Positions 1-12,500 of a stretch of DNA of 64,000 nt are shown piece after piece (within the stretch, counting starts at the first letter, position 1; each line of letters opens with the position of its first letter). The DNA is taken from positions 27,198,717-27,262,716 of the forward strand of contig CM077828.1 in assembly GCA_039720395.1 (NCBI GenBank), given 5' to 3'. Made by a program: the position numbers and the translations under genes. Source of the stretch: Liquidambar formosana. Lineage: Eukaryota > Streptophyta > Magnoliopsida > Saxifragales > Altingiaceae. The notes beneath the pieces were generated by a model, which worked only from the letters and a program-made list of their open reading frames with translations, was not told where the DNA came from and did no database searches.

Positions 1-1961
1 ACCCACTGCAAACCACTGTTTCTTAGGTACAATTCTTCCAGTCGTTTTAAGCTCAAAATGACCCCAGGTGTAACTGTTTCAATACCATCACATCCGGTCA
101 AATCTAACAACCTTAGATGAGTTAGATTCCCAATTTCTCGAGGCAATTTTTTTATAGAAGAATATCGAATGCTGAGTATTACGAGTGCCTTCAACTGTCC
201 AATTGCAGATATGTTTTCTAACTGGCAATTATGTAGACACAATGTTCGAAGCTCTGTCAAAAATGAGAGTGAGGGTGACTTTACCTGCCCCAAATTTAAC
301 ACCTTGAGTTCTTTCATCCCTTCAAACAAATCATCTGGCACTTCTCGTGATTTAACCCTGCATTGCAGCCGTAAAAGTTCAAGTTTTGGGCAGTCCATCC
401 GATCGGGAAGCTCATCCGTAGGCATAATGTTTATTGGAAACTCCTTCAATTCCCGACCATCTCCAAACTTAAAAACTTCTTCACCTTCTGTCGCTATAAA
501 CCTGATGACATCACGCACTACGTCATGGACTCTGACGCTCTTTTTCCTGTAACCCTTTAGCAATAGATAAGAACCTTGAAGTTTCTTGACCAATGTGTGC
601 GCTCTCTCTCTTGCTTGTTCCAAGGTATCAACATATTTGAACAAAGCTAGCCCCATCCCATATTTAACCAGATCTTCGACCGCAATGTTAGCGTCTTCTT
701 TAAATAGGCAACAAAGCAACAAACATGACTTCGCTTCCTGACTACCCAAAAAATCATAACTCAACCTAATACTCTGATACACGTGTTTCAGCATATCTGT
801 GATGTTTTCTGGGTTAGAATTCTTTAGTTGTAGTAGTGCATCTCTCCAATATTTAGGCTTCTTTTCCCCTTTTAGTGCCGCTCCGACTGTTACAATCGCA
901 ATTGGTAAACGACCACATTCTTTTACAACCTCTTTTGCAATCTCATTCAAATCAGGTGAGTCAATAGAATCGCCTGCCTCCTGCTTGAACAAATTCCAGG
1001 CTTCTTCCTCATCTAGTACTTCGATTGTGAAAACACCTCTATCAGGAATTCCCGTCGTATGGCAAGCATGTCGGCTTCGTGACGTTACCACGACTTTGCA
1101 AACACCTCTAACAGGAATTCCGACCCTATCCAACTCAAGCCTCTCCCAAACATCATCCAGTATTATCAGGACCCTCTTACCATACATCAGTCTCTCCCGT
1201 AAAGCATCTGCTCTTTTAGAGAAATCCTTCTTATCGAACGGCAGGCCTAACTTTTCTCCAATTTCTTCTTGGATCTTGTTCACATCTTGATTTTGGCTGA
1301 CAACAACCATCACGTTCTCATCAAATAATTTCTCCGCTTCTGCTCCTTTGCGAATCTTCTGCACCGTTGTTGTCTTCCCTACGCCACCTAATCCACATAT
1401 CCCAATCGCATGGATGTCATCATCCTTCAGAGCTGCCATGATATCTTTCATAATGGACATTCTAGATTCAAAATCTACAAATTTTAACCGATTAATCTCT
1501 TCTTGGAGCCCAATGACATGTTGCGTCTTCGTCTTTGCTTCCTTACTAAGATTGTAACATGAAATCAGATCTGGACACAACCCACCCAACCACCGTTTGT
1601 TTACTCTGACTTCATCTTCCAACATTTTCTTCACCTCTTCGTTGGTCCGATCCGCCTTTGTTAGCAAGCTGTCAAGGCCAGGAGCGATAACCTGTCCATT
1701 TCTACTGGCTTCATCGACCGAATGTTGCGCCTCCTTTTGGATTTTACCAAGTCTGTCAACTTCTGTTTTGAGGGTCTTCATGTTGCTGCCGTAGTCAATC
1801 ACATAGCCAACGTGTTCTTGAATCAGCGGGACCACTCGGATTTTCTCTTCGATGAGATCAACCAAGCATCCTTTAATTTTCTCTCCAAAAAGATTAAACA
1901 AGCATCCCCCGATAAACAAGCATCCTCCGATTAGAGCTGCAATGGAAATAGGATTCTCCAT
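1..1961 (-). CDS. CC-NB-ARC-LRR disease resistance protein, 3' part outside window
   Basis: Intracellular NLR immune receptor that binds ADP/ATP through its NB-ARC domain. The minus-strand frame is open from an ATG at 1961 to the left edge (about 653 residues) without a stop or intron, so the LRR end is missing. Seen in order: a helical N-terminal region (about 1-160), P-loop GLGGVGKTT (190-198), kinase-2 VLIILDDVW (264-272), RNBS-B VVVTSRS, GLPL-type GRLPIAI (about 350), RNBS-D-like CLLLCCLFKED, and VHD (478-480) in place of the usual MHD. Leucine-rich repeats start near 530. The layout and the lack of an obvious EDVID motif resemble the At4g27190/RPS2-type CNL group (family knowledge). The M-to-V change in MHD occurs in active NLRs and does not by itself show a dead gene. 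The upstream flank is AT-rich with no other gene nearby. The identity as a CNL is secure; the exact subgroup is inferred. Confidence 0.95.
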   Translation of the reverse strand, partial: MENPISIAALIGGCLFIGGCLFNLFGEKIKGCLVDLIEEKIRVVPLIQEHVGYVIDYGSNMKTLKTEVDRLGKIQKEAQHSVDEASRNGQVIAPGLDSLLTKADRTNEEVKKMLEDEVRVNKRWLGGLCPDLISCYNLSKEAKTKTQHVIGLQEEINRLKFVDFESRMSIMKDIMAALKDDDIHAIGICGLGGVGKTTTVQKIRKGAEAEKLFDENVMVVVSQNQDVNKIQEEIGEKLGLPFDKKDFSKRADALRERLMYGKRVLIILDDVWERLELDRVGIPVRGVCKVVVTSRSRHACHTTGIPDRGVFTIEVLDEEEAWNLFKQEAGDSIDSPDLNEIAKEVVKECGRLPIAIVTVGAALKGEKKPKYWRDALLQLKNSNPENITDMLKHVYQSIRLSYDFLGSQEAKSCLLLCCLFKEDANIAVEDLVKYGMGLALFKYVDTLEQARERAHTLVKKLQGSYLLLKGYRKKSVRVHDVVRDVIRFIATEGEEVFKFGDGRELKEFPINIMPTDELPDRMDCPKLELLRLQCRVKSREVPDDLFEGMKELKVLNLGQVKSPSLSFLTELRTLCLHNCQLENISAIGQLKALVILSIRYSSIKKLPREIGNLTHLRLLDLTGCDGIETVTPGVILSLKRLEELYLRNSGLQW

Positions 1962-3503
1962 TTCTATTTTCTTTTCCCTTCTTAGCTTCTTTCTGTCTTC
2001 CCTTTTCTTTGCCCCCTGAATATAATAGAAGAACTAAGAATATAAGTAATCAATAGCAGAGATTTTCACCAGCTAGTAATAGATCAGAAGAATGATAATA
2101 AAGCGTATGACACAAGCGATTACAGAGGAGGTGGAGATGACAATATGAGTACAAATGTAGATAGGTATATGTTATGGTAAATTTACCATAACATATAGAT
2201 TTTCTTTTATCTTGTTATTTTTTAGGCCAAATTCTTGACTCCATCCCTAGACTCAACCCCAGCTTGTATAGAAAATTTGCTTATGTTCTTCAATGAGAAG
2301 AATTCTCAGTAGTCATCAATCTTGTATTTTCATTGATTGTTGCAGTGGCGGGAGGGAGGATCTGCACCCTTTTATATCACTCACAAAATAAAATTAAAGT
2401 AGACTGGATTGTTTCAATTTTGTCTATAAATCTTTGGATTTGGCATTATTACGATTTGGGAGTGCCAGAGCTGCACATGACACTGTCCAAATGTTTTTGG
2501 GACAAGTAAGTTAAGCGAAAGGGTTTTTGTTGAAAAAATATCATATCTACATTCATTACTTATAAAATTTGACATAATTTCATATATATATATATATATA
2601 TATTTATATACCGGTTTAAGTTTTTTAAGTTAAATAATTAACATAACATAGTAGAAGAGAATATCCTTTTACATAAAAACGAAACCTTCTCACTCTCTCT
2701 ATGAGTGGGAGTAGTTTTTGTGGTACTAATATCTCCCCAAAAAAAAAAAATGGTTGCGGTGAGTTCTCGATTGACAGAAAATCAGTAGACATAGCAAAGA
2801 CTAAGTAGATCTATCCAAAAAATAATAATAATTTTTTTAAAAAAAATGGAAAGAAGGAAAGATCTTGTAGTAATAAAAAAAACGAGAGATCTAAATAGCT
2901 AAGAGAGTCGAATTCGTACTAGCGTATTTTGCTGATTGGTAAGGGCGATGAGTTTCTGGCTCCGATCGGAAGGTGCGTAGTGATCAACGGCGACGTGCGT
3001 GGTGACGGTCAACAACCTCTCTTTGCCTCTCAAGTCTCACAAGTCTATCTTCATCCTTCTTATCTTAGTATTCTTCACTTTTCAATAATGCACCCACGCC
3101 TTTCTCGATAAAATTTACATAAAGTAAATATTTCCTTTTAATCTTTGAAAAATCTTCTCAAAGCTGTCCCCCACTTGATAGTTGGGGAAATTACAAAAGC
3201 AACCTTTTAGCTGATCAAATGCAGATTAAGGCCTATTAGTCCAAAGACTAAAATTCACTTTTATGAGGCTAATTACTCCATTCTTCAGAGAAGGGCAAAC
3301 TTGCCATTTTCTGTAAGGTGAATAGTATTTTATAGTTGGTTGAAATTGATTGAGCAAAGAGTTGTTGTTGACTGTAGACCTGTAGTTGAGAATAGCCAAT
3401 GTACTGATATATAGAAAATCTCTCCCAACTGGACCTACTGGTAATTTATCCAAAATAGATTTAAAAATGAAAATGCTCAAAACAAGAGGATGAACATGGG
3501 ATT
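1962..3503. other. AT-rich intergenic, 5' flank of the NLR gene
   Basis: No gene is visible. It holds the presumed promoter and leader of the minus-strand NLR gene, a TA dinucleotide run at about 2582-2603, and several short A and T tracts. Small open frames here have no recognisable domain. Confidence 0.6.
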
Positions 3504-3652
3504 CTTTTTTCTTTTTTTTTTTTGGTGAAAAGGAGATAAAATTACTACTAAAGAGTAATGTTCAATACAAACCGGGGGTATAAAATACCCCTACTGTCAG
3601 CATCAAGCTGATCAAGCAAAAAACTAAGAGGTTTCTTGATAATAGCTTAAAA

Positions 3653-4831
3653 TTGTATCAATTTCATATTTTTAGTAGGCATTATTACATCTATTTTGCA
3701 CTTAATTTTACATTTTACACATTATACATAAGTTCTCTTGATACATGCTCTTATGCTTAAAGTGGTGTATTAATGCATATTTTATTTTTATAAGAAGCTA
3801 ATTTCCTATGGTCAAGCATTCTAAATTTATTTGGAACTATAGTTACTATATAGAAGCTTTTCAAGGGTAGAGTGCATTAATTTTAGAAGATTTTAGCAAA
3901 GAAATTGGCAACCCCAAAGTTAGAAAGAGTATTAAAAAGGAAGTTTGGAGCAGTTACTGTATTTTGGCCATAACTTTTGACTCCGAAGTCCAATTGATGC
4001 GAAATTGGTGTCCTTGGAAAGATAATTTGAAACCCGATAATATTGTATTTCACAAATATTTCGTGATTTCGACGTTTAGTAGGTCAAAAACGGGTTATAA
4101 GTTAGCCGGAAAAAACAGGATTCCCAATTTGTTTCCTTATTTTTCTCCTTTTTTTTCCTTAGAAACCCTAAGAGCACATAGAAATGAAAAAGCGGCTACA
4201 CCTATATAACTCCTCCTCTTCTCCTCTACTCCTACCTCTCTCTTGTTCTTCTTCTTCTTCTACCTCTCTTGAGTTTTCTAGTTTTCAATTATCATGAGTA
4301 ACTAAACTTTTTGCTAAGGTTAGGAGTGAAGTCACAACAATTGTTTGGTATTTGTTTAATGACTTTTTCATAAATTTAATGTAAGGTTTTATAGTTTTGA
4401 TTGATTTTGATTATTTTGCAAAGTATTTATTATGTATAATTATTTTATTTATCGTTAACTCCGGGTACAGTGAATGCTTAGAATTCCCTACGAATTAAAT
4501 TACTAGTTTTCTCATGCATTAAATCAATCAATTTTATGAATTTATATTTTTAGAATTGTTTTGAATAAAATCAATTATTATATCATCTGACTGGGTCATC
4601 TTTCGTATGAATCTCAGTCGAGTTATAAAATTGAGTCGTTAGCAAATATCTAATATTTGTTGTGAGTGGACCTCTGAACCTTAGTGCTTTTAAAATAATT
4701 GTTTCCAATCAAATTAATTCTCTGCAATCAAGCAACCAAATTTCTAAAATCTTTTCTCAATCATCTTTGCTAATTATTCCCCTTCCCTGTAATTCGACCT
4801 CGAACTCACCGAGAATTTATTACTTTGTGAC
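3653..4831. mobile_element. Possible LTR-like AT-rich insertion inside the LINE 3' region
   Basis: This stretch separates LINE coding remnants (ending about 4850) from the LINE poly(A) end (3504-3523), so it is probably inserted. It begins TGTATCA and ends TTTGTGACA, has a TATA-like CTATATAA at about 4202 followed by a CT-rich stretch, and ends with text resembling plant LTR-element leaders (AATTCGACCTCGAACTCACC, about 4791). No coding domains were seen and no convincing 5-bp target duplication was found. Element class is a weak inference. Confidence 0.3.
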
Positions 4832-5204
4832 ATCCTGCACTTAGGAACATTATTAAAGTTGTAGCATTCCTCAAAAATGTTACAATATGTATTAGTAGCA
4901 ACACCCTTCCTTGCAAGAATGTCCATACACTTGTTACCCTCACGGTATGTGTGCTAGATGCTCATAGATTGGAATGTTTCCAAAAGCAACCTACAATCAT
5001 ATATCACAGTACTCATAGGGTGAGCCTGGGAAATGTGACTTTGGATAAGGTCAATAGCAGAAGAGGCATCCATGTCTACACATAAGTGGGTGATGTTGCA
5101 ATCAACAGCAATCCTAAGTCCATCCCTTAAGGCCCAACGCTCAACGTCAATACAAGAGGTGACTCTGAGTTTGCGCATAAAGCCTTTAATCCACTAACCT
5201 CGGT

Positions 5205-6056
5205 TAGGGCTGCAAACAAGTCGAGCCGAACCGAGCTTTGGAGTGCTCGGCTTGGTTTGTTAAAAAGCTTGTTCATTAGTAAACGAGCTGAGCTTTTTAA
5301 CGAGCCTAAATTTCAAGCTTGAGCTTGGCTCGTTAGAATATATTCGAGCTTGAGCCGAGCTCGAGCTTTGGGTCATTTAAGATTTTTTTTTAAATTTATT
5401 TATTTATTTTGACATAAATGGTTTAGAATCACCATCCCAAGCATAAACCAAGAAATTGACAATAAGAAACATCATCCAAGCATGAACCATAAAGAACCCA
5501 AAATCAAAACTCCATAAGGCCATAACTGTTTTCAATAATATTAAATAAAGAGTTGCAATAAACTTTAAAAACTAAAGTTATTGGTTGGAGGCTTGGAGCA
5601 CATTATAACACTCATATATACTTCAAAACTAGTTATCATGCCCTCATACTTCCATTGGATTCCGCAAAAGAAGTATCTTTTTCACGCCAAAACTCGATCT
5701 ACTAAGATAAGTAAAGGCATCAAACATTTACTACTAGCATACTAGGGAATGAGTATATCTTTCACACCAAAATGTACAGTGGGATAATTATGCCCCCACT
5801 CATGAACCCTTAAATGAGCCCACTAACGAGCTTCTTGTCGAGCTCCTAAATAAGCTTCTCATCGAGCTCTTAACGAGTTTGTTCACGAGCCTAAACGAGC
5901 CGAGTTTTGGTATGCTCAAGCTTGGCTTGTTTACTAAATGAGCTTAGAATTCAAGCTTGAGCTTGGCTTGTTTATTAATTGATCGAGCTCGAGCCGAGCC
6001 CTTAACAAGCTTTCTCGCGAGCTGTTAATGAGCGGCTCAGCTCATTTGCAGCCCTA
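5205..6056. mobile_element. Non-autonomous hAT element inserted in the LINE
   Basis: The terminal inverted repeats TAGGGCTGCAAA / TTTGCAGCCCTA are flanked by 8-bp target duplications, ACCTCGGT at 5197-5204 and ACCCCGGT at 6057-6064 (one mismatch). Eight-base duplications with a TA..TA end are characteristic of hAT. Subterminal regions are full of CGAGC and GAGCCGAG repeats in both orientations. It is 852 bp with no transposase frame. It splits the RNase H domain of the LINE and is therefore younger than it. Confidence 0.9.
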
Positions 6057-6675
6057 ACCCCGGTGATCTCGAATAAGACCCCCTGTGCTAGTCGTGCCTG
6101 GGTTCCCGATGGTTGAACCATCCGTGTTTAGCTTATAGTATGGAGAATCAGGAGGAATCCATTTCACCATAATTTGTTTTGTTATACGAGGGGCTTTAAA
6201 ATTCCCAGATATATGAAAAAAATTTAGTGGCTTTGGCTAGCATAGCCTCACAATTAACCTTAGGCAGAAGTAGGTTTTGCTCAAATACATACCTATTTCG
6301 ATTACACCATAAAGCCCAACTCGCAAATGGAAAGATAATGGAATGGGGAATATAGCTGTTAGGAACACCCATAGAGTTACCCACATTGGACAAAATCCAT
6401 TCATCAAGAGGCATATTGTGATTAAGTTGCATATTGGGGTTAACAAAAGCCCAGAATTCAATGGCATAATCACAACCCCGCAATATGTGGTCAACAGTTT
6501 CAGCCTCAGTAAAGCATAAAGGGCAAATATCAGTTGGGATAATATGTCTCAAATGGAGGTTGGCATTACAAGCAAGCTTGTTGTGGCAGAATAACCAAAG
6601 AAAATAACGGATTTTTGGGAAGTCAAGCAGGCTTTTCTCATCAGTCATCATTATAGTCCCATTTTTTTTAAACAT

Positions 6676-7655
6676 TTTTTTCTTTATTCACACTATCTCT
6701 GTTCTCATTGAGCTTATTTCAGGACTATGGTTTGAAAAGCCACTGGTATACGGATCCCATCTCAGGTTTTTAAAAATGAGTATGTGTAATGGTGAATTTG
6801 TTCAAACAAAAATTCTATGATTTCCCTTCAAAAAAACAAAAAAAATAATAATAATAATAATAAAATCAAACAAAGGATTGTGAAACCCCAATCCAATGTG
6901 TACACAATTTTTAAAATTTTTGGGGCTAGACAAATATATAAAACTAATAGCTTAAATTGATAGGTAAAGAACATAAGCAAATATATGAAGTTATGTTAAA
7001 TTTAATATTTAAACAATACGGGATGTGATATTTTCTAATAAATGGCACCTCTCAAAGAACAATTAAGGCTTTGGGTCTTTGCACTGTGCCCGCAATGAAC
7101 AATGCAAAGAACTCGTCTCCAATCTTCTTATAAGGACCTCAAAATGTCTAACCCCAATTCTTTCATCTGATTCTTGAAATTCATTTGGTCTGTTTGTTTT
7201 TATAAGCCTTTTTCAATTGAATTTGCCACTAATTTATGGATGGGGGGTGCCTGCCCAACTCTAAATTTTGTCACCTAGGAATCAAGTTCTAAAACCATAC
7301 AATTAACAAGATGCTTATAAAGCTCTAATTATTGAGATTCAAAATTTCTTTTTGTTTTTTCCCTTTACATCTACTAATAATTACTTTTCCCTTTAAAGAA
7401 AAGGTATTAGTAATATTTTCATTATTCCCAATTTCACCAAATAAACCAAAGACAAAAAGTTCTATCACTTGAACCCAAATAATAATAATAACAATAATAT
7501 CGTTCTATCCCAACAGCCTCTTTCTTTCTACTTATCCGCTGTTTCCCACAACTCAACTGAGTTCCCCCAATAAAAGAATTAGACTCCTGAGCAGAATTCT
7601 GAATTCAGAAATCAGTTAACCACCGGCAGCTAACAAACATTTAAAAAAAAAAAAA
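6676..7655. other. Intergenic and promoter of the phosphatase-like gene
   Basis: No gene seen. It contains a TAA/AAT microsatellite near 6842-6862 and AT-rich promoter sequence ahead of the ATG at 7656. An A tract directly precedes that start codon. Confidence 0.5.
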
Positions 7656-8552
7656 ATGCTTACAACTTCTGCCTCCAATGCAATACCTCGTCCACACCCA
7701 TGTCCTCCTTCCTCTACAACCCCACAAAACCCCCACAATTTTTCCCAACCAATCAATCGCCGCCACCTCCTCACTTCCCTCACCATCTGCACCACCCCCT
7801 TCTTCACTTCTTCTCACCCCAACACTCCCATCCTCATATCTGTGCCGGTCGCCGGTGCCTGTGGCCTTTTCCAGATGCCCCCGATTCGACTCACCAACCG
7901 GTAATTCACTAAACCCCCTAAACTGTTTGATTTGAACTCTATGTTTGGTTACTGAAAAAATTGGGGGCTTTTTTTTTTTTTTTTTGGGTAAAATGAGGAA
8001 CTTACCTCAATAAACGAAATAATTGTATGTGACACAGGTGATTGGCATGGAATTTTATTTTTATTGGGTCCCAAACAATGAAAATTTTGAGTTTTTTTTT
8101 TCCTTCTGTACTCTACCTTTTTCTCAGCAACCAAACATCGCATTATTTTCAATTTTGTTATTATTAGATGTCAAATTGTATAAATTTTGGTGGCTGTGAA
8201 AAGGTACTATTTGGTGAGAGCTGGGGAGTCTGAATTTGAGAGCTTGGGGATAATTAACACTAACCCGGTTGCGAAGACATCAGTAGATAGTGGTTTGTCG
8301 GAGAAAGGGAAGAAGCAGACAGTGAGGGCAGCTTTTGAATTGAAGGCAATGGGGGCTTGTGAAAATAGCTGTTGGATTTGGCCTTCTATTACTCAGAGAG
8401 CTTACCAGGCTGCGGAAATCATTGCTTATGTTAATGGGGTCGGTCGAAGGTGCGAGTATTTGAACCCAAATTGAATAAAAATTGTTTAGGAAAATAAATT
8501 GATGGGTTTTGACTTTCGAGTAAGTGGAATATTTAGAGTTGATGTTCTTGGA

Positions 8553-8605
<53 letters not shown>

Positions 8606-9534
8606 GGGGGGGTGGTTTACAAAACACTATGAAGTATGAACCTTGAATTTAAAATTATTGTTTACTGAAAATTTCTTATGGGAATGTTATATTAAAGTTA
8701 TGATTTTGTAAGATTAGTATGATAATGATATTGTAAGAATCTACTATTCAATGAAATATAATCAATTGGACCGTTTGGTTTGGATTTTGCTTGCTGTGAT
8801 TAATGTTGATTTCTTTGGCTGCAGTAATATTGTCCCGGAGTACAGTTTTCTGGATGCTCGTGGGTTGGGAGCTTATGAAGGCAAGAACTTGGAATCCGTT
8901 TCCCAAGTATGAGTTTTATCTATTTTCATGGTGATTGAATGTAAGATTTCATGATGCTTGTGAATTGGATTTCATTCATGCTGATAAGTTGTGCAAGATT
9001 CTAGGATGAATTTTATGTATGCATGTTGGTATCATTTATAGATGCACAATATCTCATTTGAAAAATACTTCAGGTATATGAATCAGATAGTATTTCCCCA
9101 AGCATTAAGCCACCTCCAATTGATGATGGAACCCCAAATGAGAGTGTTTCAGACGTTTTTGTTCGTGTGACACAATTGATGTCGATTCTTGAAACCCAGT
9201 ATTCTGAGGATACAGTCATTATTGTCTCACCAGATTCTGACAACTTGACCATCCTACAAGCTGGTTTAGTTGGACTTGATCTTCAAAGGTAACATGGGTT
9301 TCCCCAACTGCTATTATAATGCTATGAAGGATTTACTGTCGTGCTCAGACATTTCGATGCAGCTTACTATGTTTTAGGCTATGATAATTTGTCTTCATTT
9401 TTTCGTTTTGCAGGCATAGCGATCTTTCATTTAGTCCTGGGGAAGTCCGATTTGTCGATCCCAGTAGCATACCAACTTACAAGCAACCTGCATCTGCTGT
9501 ATATAAGTGTTTAAACCCACCAAGCTGTAACTGA
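7656..9534 (+). CDS. Chloroplast-targeted phosphoglycerate mutase-like (histidine phosphatase) protein
   Basis: Five coding exons: 7656-7900, 8204-8449, 8825-8906, 9074-9288, 9414-9534; all junctions are GT-AG and phases join to 302 residues. Residues 1 to about 70 are Ser/Pro/Thr-rich with a twin arginine (35-36) before a hydrophobic stretch, which looks like a plastid, perhaps thylakoid-lumen, transit peptide (inference). The rest follows the histidine phosphatase fold: YYLVRAGESE (83-92) at the usual LVRHGET position, LSEKGKKQ, a DARGLGAYEG segment, and HSDLSFSPGE at 264. The catalytic RHG motif reads RAG, with Ala88 in place of the phosphorylated histidine, so mutase or phosphatase activity is doubtful. 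Plant databases call such proteins phosphoglycerate mutase family; substrate unknown. Intron 2 carries a long T-then-G tract. Confidence 0.88.
8556..8612. repeat. Poly-T/poly-G compound tract in intron 2
   Basis: About 29 T followed directly by 28 G. It is the longest of several T-to-G homopolymer junctions in this window. Exact lengths should be treated as approximate, since such runs are hard to sequence. Confidence 0.9.
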
Positions 9535-12500
9535 AATTATCTTTTATTGAATTTATTGTAAACAAGCATAACTAAGACATGCAGGGACCCTCTGCCCTCA
9601 AGTAACAATTGTTCATCATCATCTGGATTATCTAATTGCTTGTATGTATCAAGATATTTAGAGTAAAAGGAAAAAATTAGGCTTATATGTTTTGGTACTG
9701 CTACCTAAGAAGGTAAGTTACAGAATCTGTGTTTCATACAGCCGTGACTCTATAAGGGCCTATATTGATATTTGCGGTAATGGGTAGATGCTATCAATTG
9801 ATCAATATTCTTAAATCTTTAAGAGTCACTGGGATCCACTTATATTTTTATCCAATTGTTGTTTTGGAGTTTGGACAGTGTAGCAAGGCTCAAAACACAA
9901 GCTAATTGCTCCATTGTGGCAGTTTGTAATCTCACTCTCCTTTGAGCATCATGAGGTCTCTAGTAGCTTCTCAACCATTGAAGGTCAGGAAAAATACTTC
10001 TTATATACTTATTAAGCTTTGCTTGGTAAGATATCGAGCATATTATGTGTCCTGCAATCATTGAATATTGGTGTAATTGTTTAAATTAACCAACATCTCT
10101 TTTAGATTGCTGCCTTCGTGTAACAAGCTTGAGGCCATGGTTTTGGTCCCAAACCCTTGCTGAAACAAAGCATCCTGCGTGCATCCATGCATGTGTGCGC
10201 TCGTGTCATGAACTTGTCACTATTTTTTGTACCCATGGATGACTTCTCAATGTACTTGACCTGTACATCTTACCCCTGCTTCTTTTTTCCAATTTTCTTT
10301 TCCAGGGCCGGGGGTGGGGGTTGCTAGATTGCTGGCTGAGCACATAGATGGCCCCCATCACCCCATGGATGCCCTCCTTTGTAAACAAAGTGGAGGTTTT
10401 GGTTTTGGAAACCAGATTTGGATTGAGGTCGTCCTCATAAATTGGGTTGATGACTTCTCTCCTGCGTTGAACTGGATGTTACACTAGCTTCATTGGGGCC
10501 ACCAAAGTTAATAATATATATGGTTTTAGTGGGAGATACTCATTTTATCGCGCAATTGTGTTTTGGTAGGGAAGGGACCAGGAAATCTTGTAGTGAGGAA
10601 AACAGTTATTGGGTTCCACATGGGTGATGCTGGTGAGTGAAACAGAATATTGGAACCATATTCTCAGGGGTGGTGAGATTTAACCATCTTATTGATCATG
10701 GGCATGCCTATGTTGCCGAGAAACTTAAATTTTTATTTGTTATGAACTCTAGATTTCCATCATTTATGTACCCACTGTTTATTTCAGTATTGCTATTATA
10801 GTATTATGGCTTGATGCAGGGGTATGTTTCTATCCTCACCGCTCCACCACCAGCTTCCCATTGAAAAGTAACAAGTTGTGTGTCTTTCCAAGTGAGAACG
10901 TATGGCTTTGGGCAATATCACTTGTAACTTGTAAGCTATTAGTACCTGAATTAAGTATTTTATTAATAGAAGGGTTATAACCCTGAAGGCCCGAAGATAC
11001 AGCCAGTTAAAGAAGTTCCGAGTCTTCAAGGCAGATCAATAGCTCAATATGGCAAAGTTGGCCATGCTATGGATAGAAAATTTATATATAGTGTCTGGAG
11101 ATTTTCTGTCATATTGCCATTTCTAGTGCATAAAATGAGCAAGGACAGTGTGGTTGGATTGGAACTAGTAATGGGATGGGCTCACCTCAGAAACTATGCC
11201 CAAAAAAAAACAAAAAAAGCCTGATGGGCTCTATGAGGTTTAAATTCTTCTTGACCAAAATTAAAAAAAATCTAGCAGCTGAATTTATTCCTAATTAGGA
11301 AGAGTGTTTGATGACATCATGCAAAGGACAAAAGAACAATCCAAAAACACAAATACAAATCCAGTCACATACTGCGTTCTGAGGCCCGAATTTATAGGCC
11401 AAATATAAAAAATGGGTAACGTAACTACCCACCCAGCGAACCTAATTCCAACACGTCAGCAAAATACTCTTACGTGGGGCCCACTTGATGCCGTACTATT
11501 ATGTCCGTCCAAACAAAAGCTAAGCACCTTTGTTCACTCATATGCCTTACAGCAATTGCGTACGCGACATCGCAACATAGCCCCCCTCCATAGCCCGTAT
11601 GTACAGACTGCATGTGTAGACTTCTTCTATACGCCAAACCACTGACATAAACACCGTCAATTAAACTACATAGACGTCCCAGGATTTTTTTTCTCCATGG
11701 TTACAGGTGAGAATTGGTTGACAAACTAAATTCTAGTGTTTTTTTTTGGGACCAAAAATAAAATGGTAATGAACGTACTAGCTCTAAACGTTATATAAGC
11801 AAAAATTTTCGATATTTACTTTCAAAATTCTAAAAAATAATAATTTTAATATATTAACCATAATGTTCACAAAAAAATGTAAATGTCTAGCCTTTACAAG
11901 GATATTTCTGAAACAAATATTTGTTACCCTCATTATCTTTGACATTTTTATTCAAAAAGTTTAATTGCCGACACTTGATCATCTTTGATTGGGACACTTT
12001 AATAAATGTATTAAAAATTACTAATCTTAATTTCTTTTTTTTAAATATTACAAAAAAAGTTATAGTAGTTGCATGTGTCCCCAGAGGCACTAGTGTGCAT
12101 CCGTCCCTGCAATTTTTTATTTTTGTCAAGCTCCACTCACTTGTTTCACTTCCTCAAATTTTCCCTTTATTTGGTAGAGTACTGCAACTTAGACCATATA
12201 TAAAAACAAAGATGATAAAAATGTCGAATTGAGTTTGGTAGTAGATTGTTTGAATTTGACTCTCTAAATTAATGAAGTTAAAAAATAAATTTTAAACTTT
12301 GTTCATTTATATTACGAGCGAGTTTGAATGAATTTTCTATTTAATCGATCAATTATTCAAAATCTTTTTTTTTTAAGAAATATTATTCAAATTATTAATG
12401 GGCTTATTGAACCATATAATAATACTCTTTTTAAAATTAACTTGATAAATTAATGAGTTTAACTTCCCATTATCTCTTACAATTATTACAAGTTAGATTT

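Larger units (their letters stand above)
3504..6675 (-). mobile_element. Degenerate LINE (non-LTR retrotransposon) 3' end, interrupted
   Basis: Read on the minus strand. Positions 6675-6196 encode a reverse-transcriptase zinc-binding domain with CPLC and a following H-x3-GC-type pattern. The frame then passes into an RNase H-like domain (NTDGS, GNPGT, GGLIRD near 6100) and resumes after a hAT insertion at 5178-4954 with WALRDGL and DASSAIDL. A stop codon lies at the resumption point, and a frameshift follows before residues that still match the family end (EGNKCMDILA, about 4900). The 3' tail is the T tract at 3504-3523 on the plus strand, which is poly(A) for the element. The 5' end is truncated; its exact limit near 6680 is uncertain. 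It is clearly non-functional. Confidence 0.85.

Noticed and set aside
169..1934. Several plus-strand open frames in the first 2 kb
   Set aside because: They are antisense to the minus-strand NLR frame, which has clear NB-ARC motifs in order; the plus frames show no domain.
9900..11050. Possible small gene after the phosphatase-like gene
   Set aside because: Only short frames without domains, conserved-looking motifs or coherent exon chains.
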